Assembly (NCBI RefSeq): GCF_039525805.1
Contig: NZ_BAAAHZ010000003.1
Strand: one strand, 5' to 3'
DNA from: Dietzia natronolimnaea
GTDB lineage: Bacteria; Actinomycetota; Actinomycetes; Mycobacteriales; Mycobacteriaceae
DNA: 64,000 nucleotides
Made by a program: the position numbers and the translations under genes. This document shows positions 8,223 through 16,052 of this stretch, one piece after another (the first letter of the stretch is position 1; the number at the start of each line of letters is the position of its first letter). The notes under the pieces are model-generated. The model searched no databases and was not told where the DNA came from. It saw nothing but the letters and a program-made list of their open reading frames with translations.

Positions 8223-9952
8223 ACGCCCCCGTCCGGACCATCGCGGACGTCGCCGCCGGGCCGTACGCCTCGGTGGCCGAGGCGGTGGTCGCACTGCGCG
8301 ACGTGCGGGACCGCGGCATCTTCTCCGAGGGCGAGTTGACGCCCTGGTCGCAGGCGGTCGGTGAGGTGGCGGTGCGGATCGCGGCGCTGCGGGAGGTGCT
8401 CGGCTCGTCGTCGTCATCCTCGGCGTCGTCGTCCTCGGCGTCGTCGTCCTCGGCGTCGTCGTCATCCTCGGCGTCGGCGTCGCCGGCCTCGGCGTCTCCA
8501 CCCCACGTCGGGCTGCTCCTGGCCGGCACGCCCGAGTACCTCCACCTGCTCGGTGCGGCCGCGTGCTCGGAGATCGTCGTGGCCGGGCTCAACCCCACCC
8601 GCCGCGGCGCGGCCCTGGCCAGGGACGCCGCGCTCGCCGACTGCGCGCTGATCCTCACCGACACCGACCACGCCGGTCTGCTCGACGGTCTGTCGATCGA
8701 CATCCCGGTGATCTCGGTTGACTCCCCGCAGTGGGCGGACCTGCTCGCGCGGCACGCCGACGCCGGGCACCCGGACCTCTCCGGGGCTCCCGCGGGGCCC
8801 GACGACCTGGTCGCCCTGGTCTTCACCTCGGGTACCAGCGGCGATCCCAAGGCGGTGCGGATCACCCAGTCCAAGATCTCCGTCCCCGGTCGCATGTTGG
8901 CCGACAGGTTCGGGATCGGTCCGGACGACTGCGTGTACAGCGCCATGCCGCTGTTCCACTCCAACGCGGTGATGGTGGCCTGGCCGATCGCCCTGTTCAC
9001 GGGCTGCTCGATCGCGCTGCGTCGCCGGTTCTCCGCCTCCCAGTGGCTCGACGACGTCCGCCGCCACGGCTGTACCTTCGCCAACTACGTCGGTGCGCCG
9101 CTGTCCTACATCCTCGCCACACCGGAGAGACCAGACGACGCGGACAACCCGATGCGCGTGGTCTACGGCAACGAGGCGCCGGCGGAGGTGCGCCACGAGT
9201 TCGCCCGGCGCTTCGGCGTGACCGTGGTCGACGGGTTCGGCTCGAGCGAGGGCGGGGTCTCGGTGTCCCGCACGCCGGACACCCCCGACGCCGCGCTGGG
9301 CCCGTTGCCCGCCGGCGTGTCGATCGTCGACCCGGAGACCGGTGCATCGTGCCCGCGAGCCCGGTTCGACGACGCCGGGGTACTGCTCAACGCCGACGAG
9401 GCCGTCGGCGAGCTGGTCGCCGACGGACCCGGCCTGTTCGCCGGCTACTGGGGCGACCCGGACGCCGACGCCGAACGCATGCGCGGCGGGCGGTTCCATT
9501 CCGGAGATCTGGCCTATGTCGACGACGACGGGTGGGTGTATTTCGCGGGCCGATCCGGTGGCTGGATGCGGGTCGACGGGGAGAACCTGGCCGCCGCGCC
9601 GGTCGAACGCGTCCTGCGACGCCATCCCGATCTGGTCGAGGTGGGCGTGTACGCCGTGCCGGCGGGCGAGGTGCGCGGACCGGGCACGATCGGCGACGCC
9701 GTCGCCGCGGCGGTCGTCCTGCGGGACGGGGCGGACCCGTCCGAGGTGGCGGCCGGCATGGGGGATTTCCTCACCGAACAGTCCGACCTGGGTCCCAAGC
9801 AGTGGCCGTCGCTGTTGCGGGTGACCGCGGGACTGCCGCGCACGGCGAGCTTCAAGTTCCGCGCCCGCGACCTCACCGCGCTGGGCCCCGACCCCGCCGG
9901 CGACCGTGTATGGGCGCGTGTGGACGGTCACAGGACGTTCACGCCCGTGTGA
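8219..9952 (+). CDS. fadD17: Steroid side-chain acyl-CoA synthetase FadD17
   Basis: 577 codons from a GTG at 8219 overlapping the fadE27 stop by 4 bp. AMP-binding enzyme with P-loop FTSGTSGDPKAV (about residue 201), GFGSSEGGVS, and the C-terminal SGDLAYVDDDGW. Orthologues (Rv3506) activate steroids with shortened side chains. Odd feature: residues 63-94 are almost only Ser, Ala and Pro, encoded by a trinucleotide-like repeat at 8403-8500; this sits just before the first beta strand and looks like a slippage-expanded linker rather than a domain. The rest of the protein is intact, so the enzyme is probably functional. Confidence 0.88.
   Translation: MNAPVRTIADVAAGPYASVAEAVVALRDVRDRGIFSEGELTPWSQAVGEVAVRIAALREVLGSSSSSSASSSSASSSSASSSSSASASPASASPPHVGLLLAGTPEYLHLLGAAACSEIVVAGLNPTRRGAALARDAALADCALILTDTDHAGLLDGLSIDIPVISVDSPQWADLLARHADAGHPDLSGAPAGPDDLVALVFTSGTSGDPKAVRITQSKISVPGRMLADRFGIGPDDCVYSAMPLFHSNAVMVAWPIALFTGCSIALRRRFSASQWLDDVRRHGCTFANYVGAPLSYILATPERPDDADNPMRVVYGNEAPAEVRHEFARRFGVTVVDGFGSSEGGVSVSRTPDTPDAALGPLPAGVSIVDPETGASCPRARFDDAGVLLNADEAVGELVADGPGLFAGYWGDPDADAERMRGGRFHSGDLAYVDDDGWVYFAGRSGGWMRVDGENLAAAPVERVLRRHPDLVEVGVYAVPAGEVRGPGTIGDAVAAAVVLRDGADPSEVAAGMGDFLTEQSDLGPKQWPSLLRVTAGLPRTASFKFRARDLTALGPDPAGDRVWARVDGHRTFTPV
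8403..8500 (+). repeat. TCG/TCC/GCG microsatellite-like tract inside fadD17
   Basis: A run of TCG, TCC, TCA and GCG codons in a repeating (TCGTCGTCCTCGGCG-like) pattern encodes a Ser/Ala tract at residues 63-94. Unit length is about 15 bp and copies are near-identical, which points to replication slippage in frame. Confidence 0.85.
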
Positions 9953-9972
9953 GGTGGCGGTAGGTTCTGCGT

Positions 9973-10665
9973 GTGAACTCCGCTGCACACCCGAGGCCCG
10001 AGGGGGACGACGACGACTTCGGCGTCCCCGCACTACCCGAGAAACCGCTGCTGCGCGGGTGGATCCACGCCGGGACGCTGCCGGTGGCCGTGGTCCTCGG
10101 CGTGGTCCTCACCGTCCTGGCGGACGGGACCGCGCTGAAATGGGCGTGCGCGGTGTTCCTGGCCACGTCGTCGCTGCTCTTCGGGATCTCGGCCCTCTAC
10201 CACCGCCGTACCTGGGGCCCGGAGGCCACCGCGCTGTTGCGCCGGCTGGACCACTCGAACATCTTCCTGCTCATCGCGGGCACCTACACCCCCATGACGG
10301 TCGCCGCGCTCGACCCCCCGGCCAGCACGATCCTGCTGGTGATCGTGTGGACGGGCGCGCTGATCGGTATCGCGTTCCGCCTGTTCTGGTTGTCGGCGCC
10401 CCGGTGGTTGTACGTGGTGCTGTACATCGTCCTGGGCTGGACGGCGGTGTGGTTCGCCGGCGACCTCGTCGAGGCCAACCTCGTGGGGGTCGCACTCGTG
10501 GTCGCCGGCGGCATGGCCTACACGGGCGGGGCCGTGGTCTACGGGCTCAAGCGGCCGAATCCCGTTCCCGGGGTCTTCGGCTTCCACGAGGTCTTCCACA
10601 CCTGCACGGTCATCGCGTTCGCCTGTCACTGGGCGGCGATGTTCCTCTTCATCACGCAGTCCTGA
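9973..10665 (+). CDS. Hemolysin III / PAQR-family membrane protein
   Basis: 230 codons from a GTG at 9973. Seven hydrophobic segments follow an acidic N terminus. Family motifs are present: SALYHRR (about residue 74), LDHSNIFLLIAGTYTP (about residues 93-108) and HEVFHTCTVIAFACHW near the end, with the His/Asp residues of the CREST superfamily. The family includes hemolysin III and the adiponectin-receptor-like proteins; its role in bacteria is not settled. It is not part of the known steroid pathway and lies 20 bp after fadD17, so it may be co-transcribed by read-through only. Confidence 0.85.
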   Translation: MNSAAHPRPEGDDDDFGVPALPEKPLLRGWIHAGTLPVAVVLGVVLTVLADGTALKWACAVFLATSSLLFGISALYHRRTWGPEATALLRRLDHSNIFLLIAGTYTPMTVAALDPPASTILLVIVWTGALIGIAFRLFWLSAPRWLYVVLYIVLGWTAVWFAGDLVEANLVGVALVVAGGMAYTGGAVVYGLKRPNPVPGVFGFHEVFHTCTVIAFACHWAAMFLFITQS

Positions 10666-10720
10666 GCCGCCCCACGGCGCGTGAGCGGGCATCCGCGGCC
10701 GCGCCTGTACGCCCAGAACA

Positions 10721-10790
10721 CAGCCGCCCCCGGCGATGAACTCTCGCGTGCGCATCGGTGCGGGCGAGGGTTCATCGCCGGGGGCGGCAG
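10721..10790. terminator. Long hairpin between convergent genes
   Basis: A nearly perfect inverted repeat of about 26 bp (left arm 10721-10747, right arm 10763-10790) encloses a short loop. It sits between the ends of the hemolysin III gene (plus) and the nitronate-monooxygenase-like gene (minus) and can serve both. Confidence 0.8.
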
Positions 10791-10816
10791 TGAACGAAAT
10801 GCGGACGCGCGCTGAC

Positions 10817-10886
10817 GTCGGCCCAGGGTGATCAGCCCAGGGTGGTCGGCCCAGGGTGATCAGCCCAGGGTGATCAGCCGAGGGTG
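10817..10886. repeat. Five 14-bp tandem units over the 3' end of the NMO-like gene
   Basis: Units (G/A)TC(G/A)GCCCAGGGTG at 10817, 10831, 10845, 10859 and 10873. The last unit contains the stop codon and final codons of the minus-strand gene; the other four repeat that end outward, each including an inert copy of the region. Nothing else is seen between this repeat and the terminator. Confidence 0.9.
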
Positions 10887-11986
10887 CCGCGCAGGCGCTC
10901 CACCGCCGCCTCGTACTCTCTCGCGATCTGGGCCATCGTCTCGGCGACCGGGACGACACCCTCCAGGGAACCGATGATCTGGCCCGCCGGCATGGCCACG
11001 ACCTCCGGATCCTGCGCCTCCGAGATCCGCTGGTGCGCCTCCGCGACGAGGATGTTCTGCAGCGGCATCGGCAACGGACTCGGCGCACCCTCGGCCGCCC
11101 ACGCCTCGGTCCACTTGCTCTTGAGCAGGCGCGCGGGCTTGCCCGAGTAGATGCGGGTGCGGACGGTATCGGCACTGGTGGCCGCGACGAGCGCCTCCTG
11201 CATCGCCTTGGAGCCGCCGTCATCGCCGTACTCCGCGGCGGTGAGCCACCGGGAGCCCATCCACGCCCCCTCGGCGCCCATGCCGATCGCGGCCGCGACC
11301 TGCGAGCCGCTCCCGATCCCGCCGGCGGCCAGCACGGGCGCGCGCCCGTCGAGCGCAGCGACGATCTCCGGCACCAGAACGAGGGTCGCGACCTCGCCGG
11401 TGTGGCCGCCGGCCTCCCCGCCCTGGGCGATCACGATGTCGACGCCGTTGTCCACGTGCGCGAGCGCGTGCTTCTTCGCACCGGCGAGCGCGGCGACCTT
11501 GATCCCGTTGGCGTGCGCGAGGTCCACGATGTGCTTGGGCGGGGAGCCGAGCGCGTTGGCGATGAGCACCGGGCGGTGCTTGAGCGACATCTCGACGTGC
11601 GCCTCGGCGACCGAGTGGAGCCACCCCAGGACACCGGCGTTGTGCTCGGCGTCGTCACCGAGGGGCGGCACCCCGAGGTCGTCGAGGACCCGGGAGACGA
11701 ACGCCTTGTGCTCCTCGGGGATCATCGCGGCGATGTCGGTGGTGCTGCCCTCGGTGGGTACCTTGTTCGGCATGACGATGTCCACGCCGTACGGCTTCCC
11801 GTCCGTGTTCTCGTCCATCCAGGTCAGGACCTCGTCGAGCTCGGCCGCGTCGTTGTAGCGGACGCACCCGAGGACGCCCATGCCGCCGGCGCGCGTCACC
11901 GCTGCGGCGACCGCCTTGGACGGGGTGAAGGCGAAGACCGGGTACTCGATCCCGAATTTCTCCGCGAGTGGGGTACGGATGCTCAC
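10874..11986 (-). CDS. Nitronate monooxygenase-like flavoprotein coupled to fadD19
   Basis: 370 codons from a GTG at 11986 overlapping the fadD19 stop. TIM-barrel FMN protein of the nitronate monooxygenase / 2-nitropropane dioxygenase family: AQGGEAGGHTGEVATL (phosphate/flavin region, about residues 180-195), AAGGIGSGSQVAAAI and GAEGAWMGSRW. The strict translational coupling to fadD19 suggests a job on sterol side-chain CoA thioesters rather than on nitroalkanes, much as IpdC of the same superfamily acts on HIP-derived CoA esters; this is inference. It is distinct from the IpdC gene at 37680. Confidence 0.8.
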   Translation of the reverse strand: MSIRTPLAEKFGIEYPVFAFTPSKAVAAAVTRAGGMGVLGCVRYNDAAELDEVLTWMDENTDGKPYGVDIVMPNKVPTEGSTTDIAAMIPEEHKAFVSRVLDDLGVPPLGDDAEHNAGVLGWLHSVAEAHVEMSLKHRPVLIANALGSPPKHIVDLAHANGIKVAALAGAKKHALAHVDNGVDIVIAQGGEAGGHTGEVATLVLVPEIVAALDGRAPVLAAGGIGSGSQVAAAIGMGAEGAWMGSRWLTAAEYGDDGGSKAMQEALVAATSADTVRTRIYSGKPARLLKSKWTEAWAAEGAPSPLPMPLQNILVAEAHQRISEAQDPEVVAMPAGQIIGSLEGVVPVAETMAQIAREYEAAVERLRGTLG

Positions 11987-13620
11987 TTGCTGATCTCCTG
12001 GCTGTCGTCTGCGGGGCGGGACGCGGCGATCTCCGCGGCCCATCGGTAGTCGGGTTTGCCCGCGGGATTGCGCTTGACCGATTGCTCGACCCACAGCGCT
12101 CGCGGGCACTTGTAGCGGGCGATCTCTCGCCGCGCGTGGTCGTTCAGCTCGTCGATCGGCGGGCACTTGCCGTCACGCGTGTGGAGCACGGCGGCGACCT
12201 TGTGACCCATCCGCTCGTCGGGGACGCCGATCACGAGCGCGTCGTACACGTCGGGGTGCGTCTTGAGGGCGGCCTCGACCTCCTCCGGGTGGACCTTCTC
12301 GCCTCCGGTGTTGATGGAGACCGATCCGCGGCCGAGCATCGTGACGGTGCCGTCCTCCTCGACCCGGGCGTCGTCACCGGGGATCGAGTAGCGCTTCCCG
12401 CCGTACGTCTTGAACGTGGCCGCGGTCTTGACCTCGTCCTTGTAGTACCCCACCGGGATGTGCCCGGTGCGCGCGACCTTGCCGATGACCTCGGAACCGG
12501 GCTGGACCTCGTTGCCCTCGGAGTCGAGGACCGTGGTCTCCCCGTCGATCTTCACGCGGGGTCCACCGGTGTGGGTCTTGCCCTTCTCCGCGAGCGCGAT
12601 CCCGGAGAAGCCGGTCTCGGAGGACCCGATCGAGTCCGAGAGCATGACGTTCGGGAACGCCTCGATGAACTGGTCCTTGACCGAGGGCGAGAACAGGGCC
12701 GCGGAGGACCCGATGTAGAACAACGACGACGAGTCGTACTTCTCCGCGTCCCATGCCTCGATCAGGGGACGCGCCATGGCGTCTCCCGTGATGAACAGGA
12801 GATTGATCTTGTGCTCGGTGACGGTCCGCCAGACGGTCTCGGCGTCGAACTCCGGGATGAGCACGCTGGTGTGGCCGGCGAACAGCGCCATGAGGATCGC
12901 CCACTGGGCACCACCGTGGATGAGCGGGGGCAGGGCGGCGCGGACCAGGACGCCACCGTCGACCGCCTTGTTCGCCAGCTCCCACTCGTCCGCGACCTTC
13001 TCACCGGTGAGGAAGTCGATGCCGCCGCCGAGGACCATGAACACGTCCTCCTGACGCCACATCACTCCCTTCGGGGAGCCCGTGGTGCCGCCGGTGTAGA
13101 GCATGTAGATGTCGTCGTTCGAGCGTTCGTCGAAGTCGCGCTCCGGCGACTGCGCCGCCAGCGCGTCGTCGTAGTGGGCGACGGAGACCCCGTCGGGCGT
13201 CTGCGGGTCAGGGGTGTCGGTGCCGTCCTCGATGACCAGGCAGTGCCGGACCCCCGGCGTGTTGGGCAGGGCCCGGGCGAGCACGTCCGAATAGCGCCGC
13301 TCGTGGACCACCACGACGGAGTCGGAGTTGTCGAGCAGGTACTCGAGCTCGGCCGGGACGTACCGGTAGTTGACGTTGACCATCACGGCGCGGATCTTGA
13401 AGATCGCGACCATCGCCTCGACCGCCTCGATGGTGTTGCGGCTGTACACCGCCACCTTGTCGTCGGGTCCGACACCGACGGACCGGAGGTGGTGGGCGAG
13501 CCTGTTGGCCCGCTCCTCCAGTTCCCTGAAGGTGAACGACCGACCCTCCTGGACCAGGACGACCCGGTCCGGAACGCGATCGACACTGTGCTCGACGAGA
13601 TCTCCGATGGTGTACGCCAT
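11983..13620 (-). CDS. fadD19: Long side-chain steroid-CoA ligase FadD19
   Basis: 545 codons from the ATG at 13620. ANL-superfamily ligase with P-loop YTGGTTGSPKGVMW (about residue 178), SSETGFSG, and C-terminal SINTGGEKVHPEEVE with the catalytic-lysine region NPAGKPDYRW. The N terminus MAYTIGDLVEHSVD is typical of FadD19 (Rv3515c), which activates C26-carboxylated sterols with the full side chain and is needed for C24-branched sterols in rhodococci. Divergent echA19 across a KstR-type box repeats the M. tuberculosis order. Confidence 0.92.
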   Translation of the reverse strand: MAYTIGDLVEHSVDRVPDRVVLVQEGRSFTFRELEERANRLAHHLRSVGVGPDDKVAVYSRNTIEAVEAMVAIFKIRAVMVNVNYRYVPAELEYLLDNSDSVVVVHERRYSDVLARALPNTPGVRHCLVIEDGTDTPDPQTPDGVSVAHYDDALAAQSPERDFDERSNDDIYMLYTGGTTGSPKGVMWRQEDVFMVLGGGIDFLTGEKVADEWELANKAVDGGVLVRAALPPLIHGGAQWAILMALFAGHTSVLIPEFDAETVWRTVTEHKINLLFITGDAMARPLIEAWDAEKYDSSSLFYIGSSAALFSPSVKDQFIEAFPNVMLSDSIGSSETGFSGIALAEKGKTHTGGPRVKIDGETTVLDSEGNEVQPGSEVIGKVARTGHIPVGYYKDEVKTAATFKTYGGKRYSIPGDDARVEEDGTVTMLGRGSVSINTGGEKVHPEEVEAALKTHPDVYDALVIGVPDERMGHKVAAVLHTRDGKCPPIDELNDHARREIARYKCPRALWVEQSVKRNPAGKPDYRWAAEIAASRPADDSQEISK

Positions 13621-13630
13621 ACACCCAAAG

Positions 13631-13644
13631 TAGAACGTGTTACC
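13631..13644. promoter_or_regulatory. KstR-type operator between fadD19 and echA19
   Basis: TAGAACGTGTTACC matches TnnAACnnGTTnnA except the last base. It starts 11 bp upstream of the fadD19 ATG and lies about 53 bp upstream of echA19, so it probably serves the divergent pair. Confidence 0.8.
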
Positions 13645-13696
13645 GTCGGCCGTGGGCGAAAGCCGTGAACCCGTGTAACTAATTTTTGGAGGCCCG

Positions 13697-14503
13697 ATGA
13701 CCCGCGTCGAGACGCCCGAGGACCAGCACCTGCTCACCGAGCGGCGTGGACACGTCCTGGTGGTGACCATGAACCGCCCCGAGGCGCGCAACGCGCTGTC
13801 CGGGCCGATGATGCGCGGCATGGAGGCGGCGTGGGATCTGGTGGACTCCGACCCGGACATCCGCGCGTGCATCCTGACCGGCGCGGGCGGGTACTTCTGC
13901 GCGGGTGCGGATCTCAAGGCGATGAACAAGGACGCGCCGGGCGACAAGTTCGCGGGTGGGGGCTGGGACCTGACCCGTCTGCCCGCGCTGCTCAAGGGGC
14001 GCCGGCTGAGCAAGCCGCTCATCGCCGCGGTCGAGGGCCCGGCGATCGCCGGCGGGACCGAGATCCTGCAGGGCACCGACATCCGGGTCGCCGGGCGCTC
14101 CGCCAGGTTCGGCGTCTCCGAGGCCCGCTGGGGCCTGTACCCCCTCGGCGGCTCCGCGGTGCGACTCGTGCGTCAGATCCCCTACACCGTCGCGATGGAG
14201 GTCCTCATGACGGGCCGCCATCTCACCGCCGAGGAGGCGGAGCGGTTCGGGCTGATCGGCCACGTGGTCGAGGACGGCACCGCCCTGGACAAGGCCCTGG
14301 AGATCGCCGGGCTCATCGCCGCGAACGGGCCCCTCGCGGTGCAGGGGATGATCGAGACCATCCGGCGCACCGAGGGCATGCACGAGGAGGAGGCCTTCCG
14401 CGTCGACGCCGAGGTCGGCGGACGGGTCTTCGCCTCTGCCGATGCCAAGGAGGGCCCTCGCGCGTTCGCGGAGAAGCGCAGGCCCGAGTTCCGCGGGGAG
14501 TGA
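13697..14503 (+). CDS. echA19: Enoyl-CoA hydratase EchA19 (steroid side chain)
   Basis: 268 codons from the ATG at 13697 with TTGGAGG 5 nt ahead. Crotonase fold with oxyanion-hole segment AGGYFCAGADLKAM (about residues 62-75) and both catalytic-acid positions kept: AIAGGTEILQGTD and GVSEARWGLYPLGG. Orthologue Rv3516 hydrates the unsaturated sterol side-chain CoA ester produced by FadE-type dehydrogenases. It is a single-gene unit, convergent with the aldehyde dehydrogenase gene. Confidence 0.9.
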   Translation: MTRVETPEDQHLLTERRGHVLVVTMNRPEARNALSGPMMRGMEAAWDLVDSDPDIRACILTGAGGYFCAGADLKAMNKDAPGDKFAGGGWDLTRLPALLKGRRLSKPLIAAVEGPAIAGGTEILQGTDIRVAGRSARFGVSEARWGLYPLGGSAVRLVRQIPYTVAMEVLMTGRHLTAEEAERFGLIGHVVEDGTALDKALEIAGLIAANGPLAVQGMIETIRRTEGMHEEEAFRVDAEVGGRVFASADAKEGPRAFAEKRRPEFRGE

Positions 14504-14510
14504 CCGGGCT

Positions 14511-14544
14511 CCCGGACCCGACTAGAGCCCCAGCCGGGTCCGGG
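14511..14544. terminator. Hairpin at the echA19 / aldehyde dehydrogenase convergent junction
   Basis: Perfect 10-bp arms CCCGGACCCG and CGGGTCCGGG with a 14-nt loop that contains the aldehyde dehydrogenase stop codon. The distance between the two genes is only 18 bp. Confidence 0.6.
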
Positions 14545-15982
14545 CCTTCATCACCCCGAGGTACCCCGAGGCCAGCCTCTTCTTGCCCGCGGTGAACGGG
14601 GGCGCGAGCACCCGGGAGACGTTGACGTCGTAGGAGTGCATCGCGACGGCGCGCTCGTGGGTGAACGTCCGGAATCCGTAGTGCCCGTGGTAGCCGCCCA
14701 TCCCCGAATCGCCGACCCCGCCGAAGGGGACGGCCGGGGAGGCCATCCCGATGCCGAAGTCGTTGCCGTAGATGTTTCCCGAGCGGGTGCGGTCGGCCAC
14801 GGTGTCGAAGCGGCTGTTCTTCTGGCCGTACCAGTACAGGACCAGCGGGCTGGGCCGCTCGTTGATGTAGCGGACCGCCTCGTCGAGGCTCCGGTATCCG
14901 AAGACCGTGAGTACGGGCCCGAACACCTCGTCCGAGTCGATCTCCATCTCGGGCGTCACACCGGTGAGAAGGGTGGGTGCGATCTTCCGGACACCCGCGT
15001 CCGGCAACCGCTCCCCCGCCGGGGTGGCGTCGCGCCTGACGGCACCCTTGTCCACGGCGTCGTCGATCAGGCCGACGACGCGCTCGTAGTTGGACGTGTT
15101 GACGATCGCGGTGTACTCCGGGTTGCCCACGATCGCCGGCAGGGTCCTGCGCCACTCGTCCAGGACGGTGTCGCAGAACCTGTCCACCTCCGCCCGGGGG
15201 ACGAAGACGTAGTCCGGGCACATGCACACCTGGCCGCCGTTGATCATGCGGGATGCCGCGATGCCCCGCGCGGCGCGGTCGAGGTCGGCGCTGGTGTCCA
15301 CCACGACGGGGTTCTTGCCGCCCAGTTCGAGGGTGACCGGGGTGAGGTTGTCGGCGGCGTCCCTGGCGACGGACCTGCCGACGCCCGGGGAGCCGGTGAA
15401 GAACAGGTGGTCGAAGGGCAGACGGGAGAAGTCCGAACCGCGGCCGTGTTCGGGCCCCGCGACGGCCAACTCGTCGACGGCGAAGTACTCGGGAGCCCGG
15501 CTGCAGAGCACCTCGGTCGTGCGCGCGGTGACCGACGACGGCCGGAGCATGACCCGGTTGCCCGCGGCGAGCGCCGACCCGGCCGGCACGATCGTCAGGT
15601 ACAGGGGGAAGTTCCAGGGGCCGATGATCCCGACGACGCCCTTGGGGTCGTGGCGGACCTGCTGGGTGAACCCCACCGCGTCGAGGGCTCGGGAGACCCG
15701 CTTCGGCCTCATCCACCTGGCGAGGTGGCCGCGCTGATGATCCAGGTCCGGGATCGATGAGGCGATGTCGGTGATCGTGGAGAGCGTCTCGGGCCGGCAC
15801 CCGTAGTCCTCGCGGATCGCCTCGGTGAACTCGGCCGCGTTGTCCAGGACGAGGTGCTTGAGCCGCTGGATCCGATCGCGCCGTATCCCGGCCTCGGGCT
15901 GCGGGTCGGCGAGGAACGCCTGCTGCTGCCGCTCGAGGATCTGGTCGAGCGTGAGATCACGGGCGGTCGGGGTACTGGTCAT
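14522..15982 (-). CDS. NAD(P)-dependent aldehyde dehydrogenase (coniferyl-aldehyde dehydrogenase type)
   Basis: 486 codons from the ATG at 15982. Aldehyde dehydrogenase fold with GPWNFPLYL (about residue 120), FFTGSPGVGRSV, the general base in TLELGGKNP, and the nucleophile region NGGQVCMCPDYV (about residue 245). The C-terminal hydrophobic tail resembles membrane-associated class 3 enzymes. It is the second minus-strand gene after a CoA ligase carrying a KstR-type box; a role in oxidising a sterol side-chain aldehyde to the acid, which the ligase would then activate, is plausible but not shown. Confidence 0.85.
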   Translation of the reverse strand: MTSTPTARDLTLDQILERQQQAFLADPQPEAGIRRDRIQRLKHLVLDNAAEFTEAIREDYGCRPETLSTITDIASSIPDLDHQRGHLARWMRPKRVSRALDAVGFTQQVRHDPKGVVGIIGPWNFPLYLTIVPAGSALAAGNRVMLRPSSVTARTTEVLCSRAPEYFAVDELAVAGPEHGRGSDFSRLPFDHLFFTGSPGVGRSVARDAADNLTPVTLELGGKNPVVVDTSADLDRAARGIAASRMINGGQVCMCPDYVFVPRAEVDRFCDTVLDEWRRTLPAIVGNPEYTAIVNTSNYERVVGLIDDAVDKGAVRRDATPAGERLPDAGVRKIAPTLLTGVTPEMEIDSDEVFGPVLTVFGYRSLDEAVRYINERPSPLVLYWYGQKNSRFDTVADRTRSGNIYGNDFGIGMASPAVPFGGVGDSGMGGYHGHYGFRTFTHERAVAMHSYDVNVSRVLAPPFTAGKKRLASGYLGVMKARTRLGL

Positions 15983-16052
15983 GCGTCCAGGGTAGTGAGC
16001 GGCCCCCGTGGCCGGTGGGTAACCGGGCCGGCGGGCGTCCGCCCGATACGGC

